From Rhizobiaceae bacterium MnEN-MB40S (GTDB lineage: Bacteria > Pseudomonadota > Alphaproteobacteria > Rhizobiales > Rhizobiaceae), in assembly GCA_024343425.1 (NCBI GenBank), contig BRLC01000002.1:1-64000 (forward strand): 64,000 nt of DNA, in the 5' to 3' direction. Below are positions 44,271 to 52,895 of the stretch, piece by piece. The first letter of the stretch is position 1. The number at the start of each line of letters is the position of its first letter. The notes beneath the pieces are model-generated. The model searched no databases and was not told the DNA's origin. It was given only the letters and a program-made list of their open reading frames with translations. The translations under genes and the position numbers were made by a program.

Positions 44271-45185
44271 ATGCCAATTCCCCAAGGCCCCTTGAAAATA
44301 GCCTGTGTCGGCGAAGCCATGATCGAGCTTGTATTGAACAGCGACGGAACCGCGGCGGATGTCGGCTATGCGGGCGATACGCTCAATACCGCGATCTATC
44401 TGCGAAGACAGATCGCCGCCGAAAACGAAGTGGCGTTCGTCTCCTGCATTGGCGAAGACCCGTTTTCCGAACGCATGGCGCTCTTCATTGAGTCACAGGG
44501 CGTCTCGACACGGTCTCTGGCGCGTATCGGCGACCGGTTGCCTGGTCTCTACTCCATCAGCACCGACGAAAAGGGCGAACGGTCGTTCTTTTACTGGCGG
44601 GACAACTCCGCCGCCCGTCAGATGTTCTCGGGAAGAGATTTCGACACCCTGGAAAACTACGACGTCATATATCTTTCAGCCATCTCGCTCGCGATCCTGC
44701 CGGAGGATATTCGCGAGGCGCTGTTCCTCTGGATCGAGCGCTTTCGCGCGGCCGGAGGACTGTTTTCCTTCGACTCCAATTATCGACCGCGCCTTTGGGG
44801 AAGCCCCGAAGCAGCAAGAAAGGCCGTCGCACGCGCCTGGCGGATGGCGGACATTGCGCTCCCTTCCGTCGATGATGAAATGGCGTTGTTCGAGGACAAA
44901 TCCGAAACGCAAACGCTTGAGCGTTTACATAGTTACGGCGTTCGTTCCGGCGCGCTCAAGCGCGGTCCGCTTGGCCCCGCGCCGCTCGGAGACGCGGACA
45001 TTTCGAAATGCGTTTTCGAGCCGGCCAGATCGGTCGTCGATACCACAGCGGCGGGCGACAGCTTCAACGGCGGGTTTCTTGGCGCCTACCTCGCCGGCGC
45101 AAGCCTTGAAGCTGCGATGCAGGCCGGTCACGACCTTGCTTCCCGCGTCGTCGGCCACCGGGGCGCGATTATTCCGAAGGACTGA
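44271..45185 (+). CDS. kdgK: 2-keto-3-deoxygluconate kinase, PfkB family
   Basis: Sugar kinase of 304 residues converting KDG to KDPG, which feeds the Entner-Doudoroff lower pathway. Signs: KIACVGEAMIELVL, the YAGDTLNTAIYLRR substrate motif typical of KDG kinases, the FFYWRDNSAAR segment, FSFDSNYRPRLW, and the C-terminal ATP/catalytic motif DTTAAGDSFNGGFLGAY with the catalytic Asp. The Ala-Ala-Gly-Asp form is common in KDG kinases. The start at 44271 (MPIPQGPLK) is chosen by family length; the frame is open upstream. Its end lies 12 bases from the convergent dioxygenase gene. Confidence 0.85.
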   Translation: MPIPQGPLKIACVGEAMIELVLNSDGTAADVGYAGDTLNTAIYLRRQIAAENEVAFVSCIGEDPFSERMALFIESQGVSTRSLARIGDRLPGLYSISTDEKGERSFFYWRDNSAARQMFSGRDFDTLENYDVIYLSAISLAILPEDIREALFLWIERFRAAGGLFSFDSNYRPRLWGSPEAARKAVARAWRMADIALPSVDDEMALFEDKSETQTLERLHSYGVRSGALKRGPLGPAPLGDADISKCVFEPARSVVDTTAAGDSFNGGFLGAYLAGASLEAAMQAGHDLASRVVGHRGAIIPKD

Positions 45186-45197
45186 ACGGAGCGTTCG

Positions 45198-46127
45198 CTA
45201 CTCGATCGGCTCGAGGCTTTCCTCAAGCTGCTCACGCCTGGATTCGTGCTCCTTGGGCAGCATGAACCCCTGGCCAAGTTCGCTCAGCTTTTCGTCCGTA
45301 TTGAAACCCGGTTCATTCGTGGCGATTTCAAAAAGTACGCCCCCCGGCGAGCGAAAATAGATCGCGAAGAAATAGCTGCGATTCTTGACCTGCGTCACGC
45401 GATAGCCGTTGTTCAGCAGGGTCTCGCGGACCTTTTCCTGCTCCTTGCGGCTTTCAACGGCGAAGGCGACATGGTGGACAGATCCTGCGCCGGCCTTTGC
45501 CGGATCGGCGTGCGGCAACTCCTGTATGTCGATGCAATCGGCGCCATTGCCCTTGGCAAGCTGGTAGCGATGGTGATTGCCTTCCTTGCCCTGGAACTCA
45601 TAGCCGATCAACTTCAGAAAGTCCGCAGTCGCCGCTGCATCCGCAAGCCGCAGGCTGACGGAGTGAAGACCGCGAATGCCGATGTCGGTGGAAAGGTCCG
45701 ATCCATCCCAGGCCTTGCGCTTGTCTTGGGGGTTTTCGATGATTGCGATTTCCTCGCCGTCCAGTCCCTGAAACCTTAGCCGCTTCTGTCCGAAATACTC
45801 ATCTGACCCGACGAGCCTGAGCTTCAGTTCCTCGACATGCGCCTCCCAGAAGGCGCGCGCGCCTTCAGGCGCGGAAAAGGCCACGCAGCCCACCTCTCCC
45901 GATCCCATCCGGCTGCCGGAAAGGCTCGGAAAGGGAAAATAGGTGATCAACGTGCCGGGCGCGCCAACACGCGTTCCGTAATAGAGATGATAGGCGTCGG
46001 GAACGTCGAAATTGATCGTCTTCTTGACTCTCCGCAATCCGAGCCACTTCGTGAAGAAACGATTATTCGCAGACGCATCGCGCGTCAGGGAGGTGACGTG
46101 GTGCAAACCTCTTACCTCTGAAATCAT
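45198..46127 (-). CDS. Ring-cleaving dioxygenase, glyoxalase/VOC family (MhqO/PcpA-like)
   Basis: Protein of 309 residues with two VOC modules. The N-terminal GLHHVTSLTRDASANNRFFTKWLGLRRVKKTINFD and the second-module SVHHVAFAVESRKEQEKVRETL are typical; metal ligands are likely His of the HHVAF motif, an earlier HSVSLR His and Glu of FEIATNEPGF near the C-terminus. Relatives open hydroquinone-type rings with Fe(II) or detoxify quinones. The C-terminal LSELGQGFMLPKEHESRREQLEESL is family typical. GAGGGG precedes the ATG at 46127. No regulator of the MarR type lies beside it. Confidence 0.85.
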   Translation of the reverse strand: MISEVRGLHHVTSLTRDASANNRFFTKWLGLRRVKKTINFDVPDAYHLYYGTRVGAPGTLITYFPFPSLSGSRMGSGEVGCVAFSAPEGARAFWEAHVEELKLRLVGSDEYFGQKRLRFQGLDGEEIAIIENPQDKRKAWDGSDLSTDIGIRGLHSVSLRLADAAATADFLKLIGYEFQGKEGNHHRYQLAKGNGADCIDIQELPHADPAKAGAGSVHHVAFAVESRKEQEKVRETLLNNGYRVTQVKNRSYFFAIYFRSPGGVLFEIATNEPGFNTDEKLSELGQGFMLPKEHESRREQLEESLEPIE

Positions 46128-46293
46128 TTCCCCTCTTTCCGGACGCCGTGCATGTCAATTCGTGTGGATCGGTTGTCATAACTGTCGAACCGACAGCAAC
46201 GCAAGCTGCAATACCGCAGTTATACCCAATCACAATTCGAACTGACCCTTGCCCCTCAAGCTCAGGAAAGACTGAAGCCGCGTCTGCTGGCCT

Positions 46294-47019
46294 TTACCGT
46301 CCGCCCCCGAGATGTTCCAGCAATTCGTCGCGCACGCCTGAAATATGCTCCCGCGTCAAACGCGCCGCCAGTTCGGCGTTTCCGTTTTCACAGGCCTCCA
46401 GAATGGCCAGGTGTTCGCGATACGCCATTTCAACGCCATGGGATATCGACAACTGGGTGTCAACATATCGCTCCGTCCGGTCCAGAGCATTGTCGATCAT
46501 GTCCAGATGATATTTCAGTCCGCTGTCGCGATACAGGCTGTAGTGGAACTTGCGGTTAAGCTTGCTCCATTTTTTCGAGTCATCCGTGCGGCGGAATTCA
46601 TCGCAGTATGCGCGCGCCTTGGCAATAGACGCCGACGTCATCTTCGGAACGGATGCAGCGATGACCTCGCTTTCCATCAGGATCCGGAAATCGAATATTT
46701 CAGAGGCTTCCCTGAGCGATATGCCCGCGACGACCGCGCCGCGATAACGCCGGTTCGTGACGAGGCCTTCCTGTTCCAGCTTGGACAGAGCTTCCCGCAC
46801 GGGGATACGGCTCGTATTGAACTGGCTGGCGATATCATCCTGCCGCAAGGGCGTTCCATCTTCCAGCTCGCCGTCGATGATCGCTTTTCTAAGAGAATCA
46901 TAGACGATCGAACCGGCGGAGGCGCGGTTGCCGATATCAATCGATTTCAGCTTCAGATTCGACGCCATCTGCGGAGTTCCGGGGGTAATCCAAAGGGTGC
47001 AAATACCTGCGTCCATCAT
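46294..47019 (-). CDS. GntR/FadR-family transcriptional regulator (probable hydroxyproline regulator)
   Basis: DNA-binding regulator of about 241 residues. The winged helix reads SIVYDSLRKAIIDGELEDG then LRQDDIASQFNTSRIPVREALSKLEQEGLVTNRRYRGAVV, the GntR signature. The C-terminal FCD ligand domain follows (FDFRILMESEVIAASVPKM, LNRKFHYSLYRDSG with ligand-site His, REHLAILEACENGNAELAARLTREHI). The ATG at 47019 has GGAGG about 10 bases upstream; an ATG at 46968 is an alternative nearer the usual family length. It diverges from the hydroxyproline catabolic genes and is likely to control them. Confidence 0.85.
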   Translation of the reverse strand: MMDAGICTLWITPGTPQMASNLKLKSIDIGNRASAGSIVYDSLRKAIIDGELEDGTPLRQDDIASQFNTSRIPVREALSKLEQEGLVTNRRYRGAVVAGISLREASEIFDFRILMESEVIAASVPKMTSASIAKARAYCDEFRRTDDSKKWSKLNRKFHYSLYRDSGLKYHLDMIDNALDRTERYVDTQLSISHGVEMAYREHLAILEACENGNAELAARLTREHISGVRDELLEHLGGGR

Positions 47020-47041
47020 AATATCATTTCCTCCAGATTGT

Positions 47042-47057
47042 AAATTGGATCCAATTT
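47042..47057. promoter_or_regulatory. 16-bp perfect palindrome, candidate GntR operator
   Basis: AAATTGGATCCAATTT is a perfect 16-base palindrome between the gntR-type gene and the divergent hydroxyproline cluster, in the most A/T-rich part of the intergenic region. FadR-type regulators bind short palindromes in such positions and often autoregulate. The assignment is by location and symmetry only. Confidence 0.4.
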
Positions 47058-47299
47058 TATTGACCACTTAAATTGATGTGGTATGGAATTGTGGCGGTCG
47101 GAATAGCGCGACGGCCAGGAGCAGGCGAAACCGGCGAATCACGACGCCGCGCCCGCTTCGCTCAGAGCCCCGAAATTTCGATCATGAGATAAAACAATAG
47201 GTTGCGTTATGTCTTTGCCTCACTGAAAACGGGCAGAAAAAGATTAAACTTTCGCAAGGCTATGAATTGCTGCCGTGGGCAGCCTGAAAGGACGATGAA

Positions 47300-48193
47300 A
47301 TGTGGCAAGGAGTCATACCTGCGGTCACCACAAAATTCACCGGAGACAATGGTCTTGACCATGCGGAGATGGAGCGCTGCTACGCTCTGATGATGGACGC
47401 CGGCTGTCATGGTTTGATCGCCTGCGGCACATTGGGCGAAGGCAACATGCTGTCGCATGACGAGCGCCTCGAAGTCCTTCGCCTGTGCAAGCAGGCGACC
47501 GGCGACAAGCCCGCCCTCCTTACGATTTCGGAACCCGGAACGAGAGAAGCCTGCGACCTGGCGAAGCGTGCGGCCGGAGCCGGAGCGGACGGACTGATGA
47601 TCGTCCCCTCGCCGCTCTACCACACCGGCCGTGACGAGACGATCGCCAACCTCAGGGCGATCGCCGAGGCTGGCGACCTTCCTGTCATGATCTACTCCAA
47701 TCGCGTCGGCTACCGCGTCGATGTGACACCGGACATGATGGAGGAGCTGGCCGATGACGCGCGCTTTGTCGCGATCAAGGAAAGCTCGGACGATATCCGG
47801 CGCACGACCGAGATCTTCAATCGTCTCGGAGATCGATACGACGTTCTGACGGGCGTCGACAATCTCGGGTTTGAGGCTCTGACCGCGGGCGCCGTGGGAT
47901 GGGTCGCCGGACTGGTCGTCGCCTTCCCGCGCGAAACGGTCGCGATCTACGAACTGATCCGCCAGGGGCGCTATGCGGAGGCGCTCGCCATCCATCGCTG
48001 GTTCCGTCCCCTGCTCGATCTCGATGTTTCGACCTGGCTCGTGCAACAAATCAAGCTTGCGGAAGTTATTGAAATAGGGTCCAATGATCGCGTGCGCATG
48101 CCGCGTCAACCACTCCGGGGCGAACATCGCGAAAGGGTGGAAAAGATCGTGAGGCTGGCAATCGAGAGCCGGCCCGTATTGCCGCAACTCTGA
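47300..48193 (+). CDS. DapA-family lyase/deaminase, probable 1-pyrroline-4-hydroxy-2-carboxylate deaminase
   Basis: TIM-barrel enzyme of 297 residues in the dihydrodipicolinate synthase superfamily. The Schiff-base Lys160 lies in RFVAIKESSDDIRRT and the catalytic Tyr132 in VMIYSNRVGYRVD; ACGTLGEGNMLSHDER is the pyruvate-carboxylate loop. By context with a 4-hydroxyproline epimerase and a D-amino-acid dehydrogenase, it most likely removes ammonia from 1-pyrroline-4-hydroxy-2-carboxylate to give alpha-ketoglutarate semialdehyde. AAGGA lies about 7 bases before the ATG. Sequence alone would also allow other DapA-type sugar-acid enzymes. Confidence 0.8.
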   Translation: MWQGVIPAVTTKFTGDNGLDHAEMERCYALMMDAGCHGLIACGTLGEGNMLSHDERLEVLRLCKQATGDKPALLTISEPGTREACDLAKRAAGAGADGLMIVPSPLYHTGRDETIANLRAIAEAGDLPVMIYSNRVGYRVDVTPDMMEELADDARFVAIKESSDDIRRTTEIFNRLGDRYDVLTGVDNLGFEALTAGAVGWVAGLVVAFPRETVAIYELIRQGRYAEALAIHRWFRPLLDLDVSTWLVQQIKLAEVIEIGSNDRVRMPRQPLRGEHRERVEKIVRLAIESRPVLPQL

Positions 48194-48265
48194 TCCGGAC
48201 GGACCCGCGGCAGATGAGGCGGAACGAACCATGGCGCGGTTGCCCGGTTTGAGTTGAAGTAAGTT

Positions 48266-49525
48266 ATGACGGAACTGGGCGAATCCAAACCGAACGTCAT
48301 CGTTATCGGCGCAGGCATTGTTGGCCTGTCGACAGCGCTCAGCCTGCAGATGCGCGGCCAGCGAACCCTGGTGATCGATCGCGAAGGCCCTGCGGCCGGC
48401 GCATCGAGAGGCAACGCCGGCGCGTTCGCGTTCTCAGACATTATTCCACTCGCGTCACCGGGCGTGTTTCGCCACGCTCCCGCCTGGTTGATGGATCCGA
48501 GCGGCCCGCTGACGATTCCGCCGGCCTACGCCTTCCGGATTTTGCCGTGGCTTCTGCGCTTTAGTCGGGCGTCTCGTCCGTCCGAGATGGCGCGCGGCGT
48601 CGCCGCGCAATCCGCGCTCATGAACCATTCAAAGAAGGCGCTGCTGGATTTCCTCAAGGACGCCGGGCTTGGGGATATGTTACGGCGGGAAGGCAATCTC
48701 CAGGTCTATGAGAGCGACCGCGAGTTCGAGGCGTCGCTTCCCCACTGGCGGGCGCGCGAGAACCAGCTCATTCCGTTCCGGCATATCGAGGGCGTCGACG
48801 CGATCGCGGACGTGCAGCCGGGTCTTTCCTCCCGGTTTACACGGGCGACCTTTTCGCCGGAGTGGTACAGCGTCGACGATCCGCTCGACTATACGCTTCA
48901 CGTCGCTGAAAAATTCCAGGACCGCGGCGGCAAGTTCGCGGTCGCCGAAGCAACCTCGGTGACAGCCGACCACGAGACGGCGAGCATTCGTTGCGCAGAC
49001 GGTCGGGTTCTGGTTGCCGACAAGGTCGTCGTCTGCGCCGGAGCCTGGTCGCGTCCGCTGGCGCGCTCGCTGGGCGACCGCATACCGCTTGAAACCGAAC
49101 GCGGTTACAACACGACCTTGCCGCCCGATGCGCTCGATCTGCGAATGCAGATAACCTTTGGCGGACACGGCTTTGTCGTCACCAGGCTGTCGAGCGGAAT
49201 ACGCGTCGGCGGAGCGGTCGAGCTCGGCGGTCTGGAGTTGCCCGCAAACATGCGCCGCGCCGATATTCTCCTGAACAAGGCGAAAGACTTCCTGCCCGGT
49301 TTGCGCATCGGGGACGGCGTTCAATGGATGGGGTTTCGCCCTTCCCTGCCCGACAGCCTGCCGGTCATCGGCATGGCCAGAGGCACGAACAGGGTCATAT
49401 ATGGGTTCGGCCACGGACATCTCGGCCTCACGCAGTCTGCCGGCACGGCAAGCCTCATCACGGAGCTTGCGCTCGGCGAGCCGGCTTCGATCGACCTGAC
49501 GCCGTTTCGCGCCGACAGGTTCTGA
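48266..49525 (+). CDS. FAD-dependent D-amino-acid (D-hydroxyproline) dehydrogenase
   Basis: Protein of 419 residues of the DAO/DadA family. The FAD site is VIVIGAGIVGLSTALSLQMRGQRTLVIDRE (GxGxxG), then GASRGNAGAFAFSDIIPLASPG, a substrate-domain start common in D-amino-acid dehydrogenases, and the C-terminal FAD motif VIYGFGHGHLGLTQSAGTASLI. In context it oxidises cis-4-hydroxy-D-proline to the pyrroline. Only 9 bases separate it from the downstream epimerase gene. Its own ribosome site is weak. Confidence 0.85.
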   Translation: MTELGESKPNVIVIGAGIVGLSTALSLQMRGQRTLVIDREGPAAGASRGNAGAFAFSDIIPLASPGVFRHAPAWLMDPSGPLTIPPAYAFRILPWLLRFSRASRPSEMARGVAAQSALMNHSKKALLDFLKDAGLGDMLRREGNLQVYESDREFEASLPHWRARENQLIPFRHIEGVDAIADVQPGLSSRFTRATFSPEWYSVDDPLDYTLHVAEKFQDRGGKFAVAEATSVTADHETASIRCADGRVLVADKVVVCAGAWSRPLARSLGDRIPLETERGYNTTLPPDALDLRMQITFGGHGFVVTRLSSGIRVGGAVELGGLELPANMRRADILLNKAKDFLPGLRIGDGVQWMGFRPSLPDSLPVIGMARGTNRVIYGFGHGHLGLTQSAGTASLITELALGEPASIDLTPFRADRF

Positions 49526-49534
49526 AGGAAACAC

Positions 49535-50536
49535 ATGGCAAGTCACAGCTTCTTCTGCATCGATGGCCACACCTGTGGAAACCCGGTTCGCCTGGTCGCC
49601 GGCGGCGCGCCGCAATTGTCCGGTTCGACCATGCTCGAGAGGCGCGCGCACTTTCTGGCCGAATATGACTGGGTTCGCACCGGCTTGATGTTCGAGCCGC
49701 GCGGACATGACCAGATGTCCGGCTCCATACTCTATCCGCCCTGCCGCGACGATTGCGACGTCGGCGTGCTGTTCATCGAAACCTCGGGCTGCCTTCCGAT
49801 GTGCGGCCATGGAACCATCGGAACCGTCACAATGGCCATCGAGCACGGCCTGGTCACGCCGGCAACGCCCGGGCAGTTGCGACTGGATACGCCGGCCGGA
49901 CGCGTTCTTGCCGATTATCGAATGGAGGGCGGACGCGTCGAAGAGGTTCGATTGCGCAACGTGCCGGCGTTCCTCCATTCGACGGAGCTGACAGCCGAAT
50001 GTCCGGGCCTCGGAGAAATCGTTGTCGACGTCGCCTATGGCGGCAATTTCTACGCTATCGTCGAGAGCCAGAAGAACTTCTCCGACATCGCCGATTTCAA
50101 GGCGATTGACCTGATCCGCTACAGCCCGCTGCTGCGAAAGGCGCTCAACGGGAAATACGAATTCAGGCATCCCGAACATCCCGAAATAGGCGGCCTCAGC
50201 CACATTCTGTGGACAGGCGCTCCCAATCATCCGGAAGCCAGCGCCCGCAACGCCGTCTTCTATGGCGACAAGGCGATAGACCGTTCGCCCTGCGGAACCG
50301 GCACATCCGCCCGCATGGCCCAATGGACGGCCAAAGGGCGCCTTCAACCCGGAGACGACTTCATCCACGAAAGCATCATCGGATCGCTGTTCAAGGGCCA
50401 CGTCGAAGACCGGGTGAAAGTCGGCGCCTATGACGCGATCGTGCCGTCGATTGGCGGGTGGGCCAGAATGCATGGTCTGAACACGATCTTCATCGATGAC
50501 CGTGACCCGTATCGCCACGGTTTCGTCGTCGAGTAA
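49535..50536 (+). CDS. 4-hydroxyproline 2-epimerase (proline racemase family)
   Basis: Protein of 333 residues converting trans-4-hydroxy-L-proline to cis-4-hydroxy-D-proline, the entry step of the pathway. Both catalytic cysteines are visible: Cys90 in PMCGHGTIGT and Cys253 in SPCGTGTSAR. Two Cys mark racemases/epimerases and exclude the hydroxyproline dehydratase group, in which one is Thr. The opening FFCIDGHTCGNPVRLVAGG is family typical. AAGGA precedes the ATG. It is the last gene of the visible cluster. Confidence 0.9.
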   Translation: MASHSFFCIDGHTCGNPVRLVAGGAPQLSGSTMLERRAHFLAEYDWVRTGLMFEPRGHDQMSGSILYPPCRDDCDVGVLFIETSGCLPMCGHGTIGTVTMAIEHGLVTPATPGQLRLDTPAGRVLADYRMEGGRVEEVRLRNVPAFLHSTELTAECPGLGEIVVDVAYGGNFYAIVESQKNFSDIADFKAIDLIRYSPLLRKALNGKYEFRHPEHPEIGGLSHILWTGAPNHPEASARNAVFYGDKAIDRSPCGTGTSARMAQWTAKGRLQPGDDFIHESIIGSLFKGHVEDRVKVGAYDAIVPSIGGWARMHGLNTIFIDDRDPYRHGFVVE

Positions 50537-51013
50537 GGCGACTGACGTCACACGATTGTAATACTTCAATACATATCTATGGTTGCATCATCCCCAAGCA
50601 TCCCCACCTGTGCAACCGCGCCTGCCCTGACCTGGAATCATCACAATAGCTCACAGACAAAACTGTCCGGCGGCGCGAATCAGCGGCGCCGCAACATGGC
50701 TCCAAAACCGCGAACTTCAGCCCGCGAACGCGGGAACGCGGATCGATTTCGGCCAATATTTTATTTCGAATGAATATTTTTTGTGACAGCCTGGACTTTT
50801 TGCGCCGCATCCACGTCGCGACGCTTATCCCCATGATTTAGAAGCGTTTTAATCAGACAGGCGCACGAGGAACAATCGCGGCCAGATTGCGCTCGCATCA
50901 GTATCGAACGCACGGAGATCATCGCCTTTCCTGCTTAGGCCCTTATCCCCACCGGAGACGACCGACATTGCTGGCGTATCGTTTTTTCCCATGGTATTCA
51001 GGGGGATGGCGAA
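50537..51013. other. Intergenic region upstream of the ShosTA/NACHT-like cassette
   Basis: About 480 bp with no convincing gene. It holds a perfect hairpin CCCGCGAACGCGGG (about 50725-50738) and a GC-rich inverted repeat (GCGGCGC/GCGCCGC, about 50673-50695), either of which could end the hydroxyproline operon, although no clear U-tract follows. The stretch from about 50750 to 50790 is A/T-rich and may contain the promoter of the downstream cassette. Confidence 0.5.
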
Positions 51014-51262
51014 ATGGTGGAGACTGAACCCCTGTCAAAAGACATACAACAACGGCGAGGTAATCGGGACAGTTTCCTGCATATGACGACATTTGTTGAG
51101 GCGACACGAATGAAAATTTCCGGACATGCTAACGCATGGGTTGCAGGCGGCGCACGCTTGTACGCACAGAATCCAGCAGACTTGAACTTGAGCAGTCTGT
51201 CGACTGAGTTTTCGGGCGGCTCTCGTCGCTTTTCGGGCAACACCCTCTTCGTGGCGCCATGA
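51014..51262 (+). CDS. Possible small leader protein of the DprA-like gene, 82 residues
   Basis: Small frame beginning MVETEPLSKDIQQRRGN, with GGGGGATGG a few bases upstream. The stop overlaps the start of the DprA-like gene by four bases (ATGA), and that gene has no ribosome site of its own, which suggests translational coupling. The protein itself is not recognised, has no membrane span, and its third-position GC is lower than that of its neighbours, so it may be a leader or a chance frame. Treat as tentative. Confidence 0.35.
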   Translation: MVETEPLSKDIQQRRGNRDSFLHMTTFVEATRMKISGHANAWVAGGARLYAQNPADLNLSSLSTEFSGGSRRFSGNTLFVAP

Positions 51263-52149
51263 CGTTCGCAATGCAGTTTTTCGACGGGCCGGCGCTTCAA
51301 CCGATTTCCCCCATGCGGGAAATCGGAGCCTACGAGTCGCTCTGGCTCGAGCCCGGATGCAATTTCACGTCCATTGCCGGACAGTTCGCCAAGAACCCCT
51401 CGGCGCTCCCCTCGAATTTCGCCAGCCTCGAAAGTCGCGAAGAATGCGCCGCCGGCGTTCTTGAATATTTTCGGCTCGCCGGCGTCGATCGCTACGGCGT
51501 GCGCATCCATCGCGCCGGCGACTATCCCCAGAAGCTGAGAGAGGCGCGCACGCCAGTCGAGCTCCTGTACTACCAGGGCACCTGGGAACTGGTCGAAACG
51601 GACTGCATCGCTGTCATCGGCGGCGAGAACGCTTCCTGGTCAGGCGTCAATCTCGCCGACAAGATAGCGCGCGTCCTCGCCATGATGGATTACACCGTCG
51701 TCTCCGGTCTTGGGACAACGGCGGACATGACGGCTCACAGGGCTGCGATAGACGCCGGCGGCAATGTCATCGCGGTCACCAGTTCGCCGCTCGGCGACAT
51801 GACCGGCCTTGTCAGTCAGGAAGTCTACGAGACGATCTCCCGGAGTTATCTCATCACGACGCCGGTTCCCGTATTGCGCTACCAAAAGCGCAAACAGAGC
51901 GACATGAAATCGTTCAGGTCCCAGATGTACGAAATGATGAGCGCGCTGACTGCGGCGACGATCATTGTCGACGCGGAAGACGATTCCGATGTGCTCATCC
52001 AGGCGAAAGCCGCGCTGTACCAGGGACGCAAGCTCTTCATTCCGGATTTCTGCTTCCAGCGCCGGGACATCAGATGGCCCCGGTTTTACGAAGATCTCGG
52101 AGCCATCCGGATACGAGAACCCGCCGATATCTGGAGGAATCTTGAATAA
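51259..52149 (+). CDS. DprA-like SLOG protein (ShosA-like antitoxin)
   Basis: Protein of 296 residues. Residues 80-180 match the DprA Rossmann-like (SLOG) domain: IHRAGDYPQKLREARTPVELLYYQG, then CIAVIGGENASWSGVNLADKIARVL, YTVVSGLGTTADMTAHRAAIDAGGNVIAV. The usual GSR of DprA is GGE here, and the last third is shortened (ATIIVDAEDDSDVLIQAKAALYQGRKLFIP). N-terminal residues 1-75 (ISPMREIGAYESLW) differ from competence DprA. It overlaps the phosphoribosyltransferase gene by 8 bases. In ShosTA systems a DprA homologue is the antitoxin to such a transferase, which fits. An orphan competence pair is the alternative. Confidence 0.75.
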   Translation: MTFAMQFFDGPALQPISPMREIGAYESLWLEPGCNFTSIAGQFAKNPSALPSNFASLESREECAAGVLEYFRLAGVDRYGVRIHRAGDYPQKLREARTPVELLYYQGTWELVETDCIAVIGGENASWSGVNLADKIARVLAMMDYTVVSGLGTTADMTAHRAAIDAGGNVIAVTSSPLGDMTGLVSQEVYETISRSYLITTPVPVLRYQKRKQSDMKSFRSQMYEMMSALTAATIIVDAEDDSDVLIQAKAALYQGRKLFIPDFCFQRRDIRWPRFYEDLGAIRIREPADIWRNLE

Positions 52150-52768
52150 GATCAGGTTCCGCGAAATCGACAGTTCCAATATCGCCGACTACGATTTCCT
52201 GAGGAACGACGACAAATGCCTCTTCCTCTTCGAATATACCTCCGGAAGTCATTTCAGCGGCGGCCAGACAAACCAGCTTATTGCCGATCTGTCGATTTCG
52301 CCGAAACACCGCTTCAAACCGGCTTACGCGCGCAAGCAGGAAGCGCTGCGCAAATGCAGCGCCTATCTGCACAACGCCATCAACTGGGCCGAAATCGGGA
52401 AGATGACCTTTGTCCCCGTGCCGCCCGCGCGCGAGGCGAGCGACCCCGACTTTGACGACTACATCACCCGGATGTGCCAGAACATCCATCCCGACGCCGA
52501 TCTGGATATTCGCGATCTCATCGTCAAATCCCGACCGGAGCCGGTTTCGGAAGAACCCCCGCTGCCGGACGTTCTTCGCAACATCCTCGTTGTGAACCAG
52601 GACAGGGTGAAACCTGCGCCAAAGCAGATCGTCATCGTCGACGACGTGCTGAAGACCGGAAGCCATTTTCGCGTGATGCATGATTTGCTGCAGAACGAGT
52701 TCCCGGCCGCCATCATATACGGCGTTTTCATCGCGCGCAGGATCGTCTCACAGATAGATTTGCACTGA
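52142..52768 (+). CDS. ComF-like phosphoribosyltransferase (ShosT-like toxin)
   Basis: Protein of 208 residues. The PRPP-binding motif is IVIVDDVLKTGSHF (residues 163-176), the hallmark of type I phosphoribosyltransferases. Upstream lie KCLFLFEYTSGSHFSGGQTNQLIADL, RKCSAYLHNAIN and MTFVPVPPAREASDPDFDDYI, which resemble ShosT-type proteins rather than housekeeping enzymes; zinc-finger cysteines of true ComF are absent. The start is TTG at 52142 (no ATG occurs before residue 88), with GGAGG 4 bases upstream and an 8-base overlap with the DprA-like gene. A rare start and overlap would suit a toxin needing tight dosage. It would alter nucleotide pools when released, which is inferred from the family. 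Confidence 0.75.
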   Translation: MNKIRFREIDSSNIADYDFLRNDDKCLFLFEYTSGSHFSGGQTNQLIADLSISPKHRFKPAYARKQEALRKCSAYLHNAINWAEIGKMTFVPVPPAREASDPDFDDYITRMCQNIHPDADLDIRDLIVKSRPEPVSEEPPLPDVLRNILVVNQDRVKPAPKQIVIVDDVLKTGSHFRVMHDLLQNEFPAAIIYGVFIARRIVSQIDLH

Positions 52769-52895
52769 GCATCGCGGTCTTTTCATCAAATCAATGTCAG
52801 CTGCGTTACTGGCGCTGATATTGCGACCCCCCGGTATCTTGCGTTATTCACGACAATATGTTTCCTGCGAAACATCAAGTGAAGGTGGGTTTTGC

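Noticed and set aside
47207..48232. 341-codon minus-strand frame over the DapA-like gene
   Set aside because: Antisense to a gene with complete catalytic residues; no start signal.
48680..50569. 629-codon minus-strand frame over the hydroxyproline genes
   Set aside because: It is antisense to the dehydrogenase and epimerase, whose catalytic motifs are intact; composition is that of a mirror frame.
51259..52768. Ordinary competence dprA/comF genes
   Set aside because: The DprA-like protein has a divergent N-terminus, GGE for GSR and a shortened end; the transferase lacks ComF zinc cysteines; and the two overlap in an operon, which fits a toxin-antitoxin pair better.
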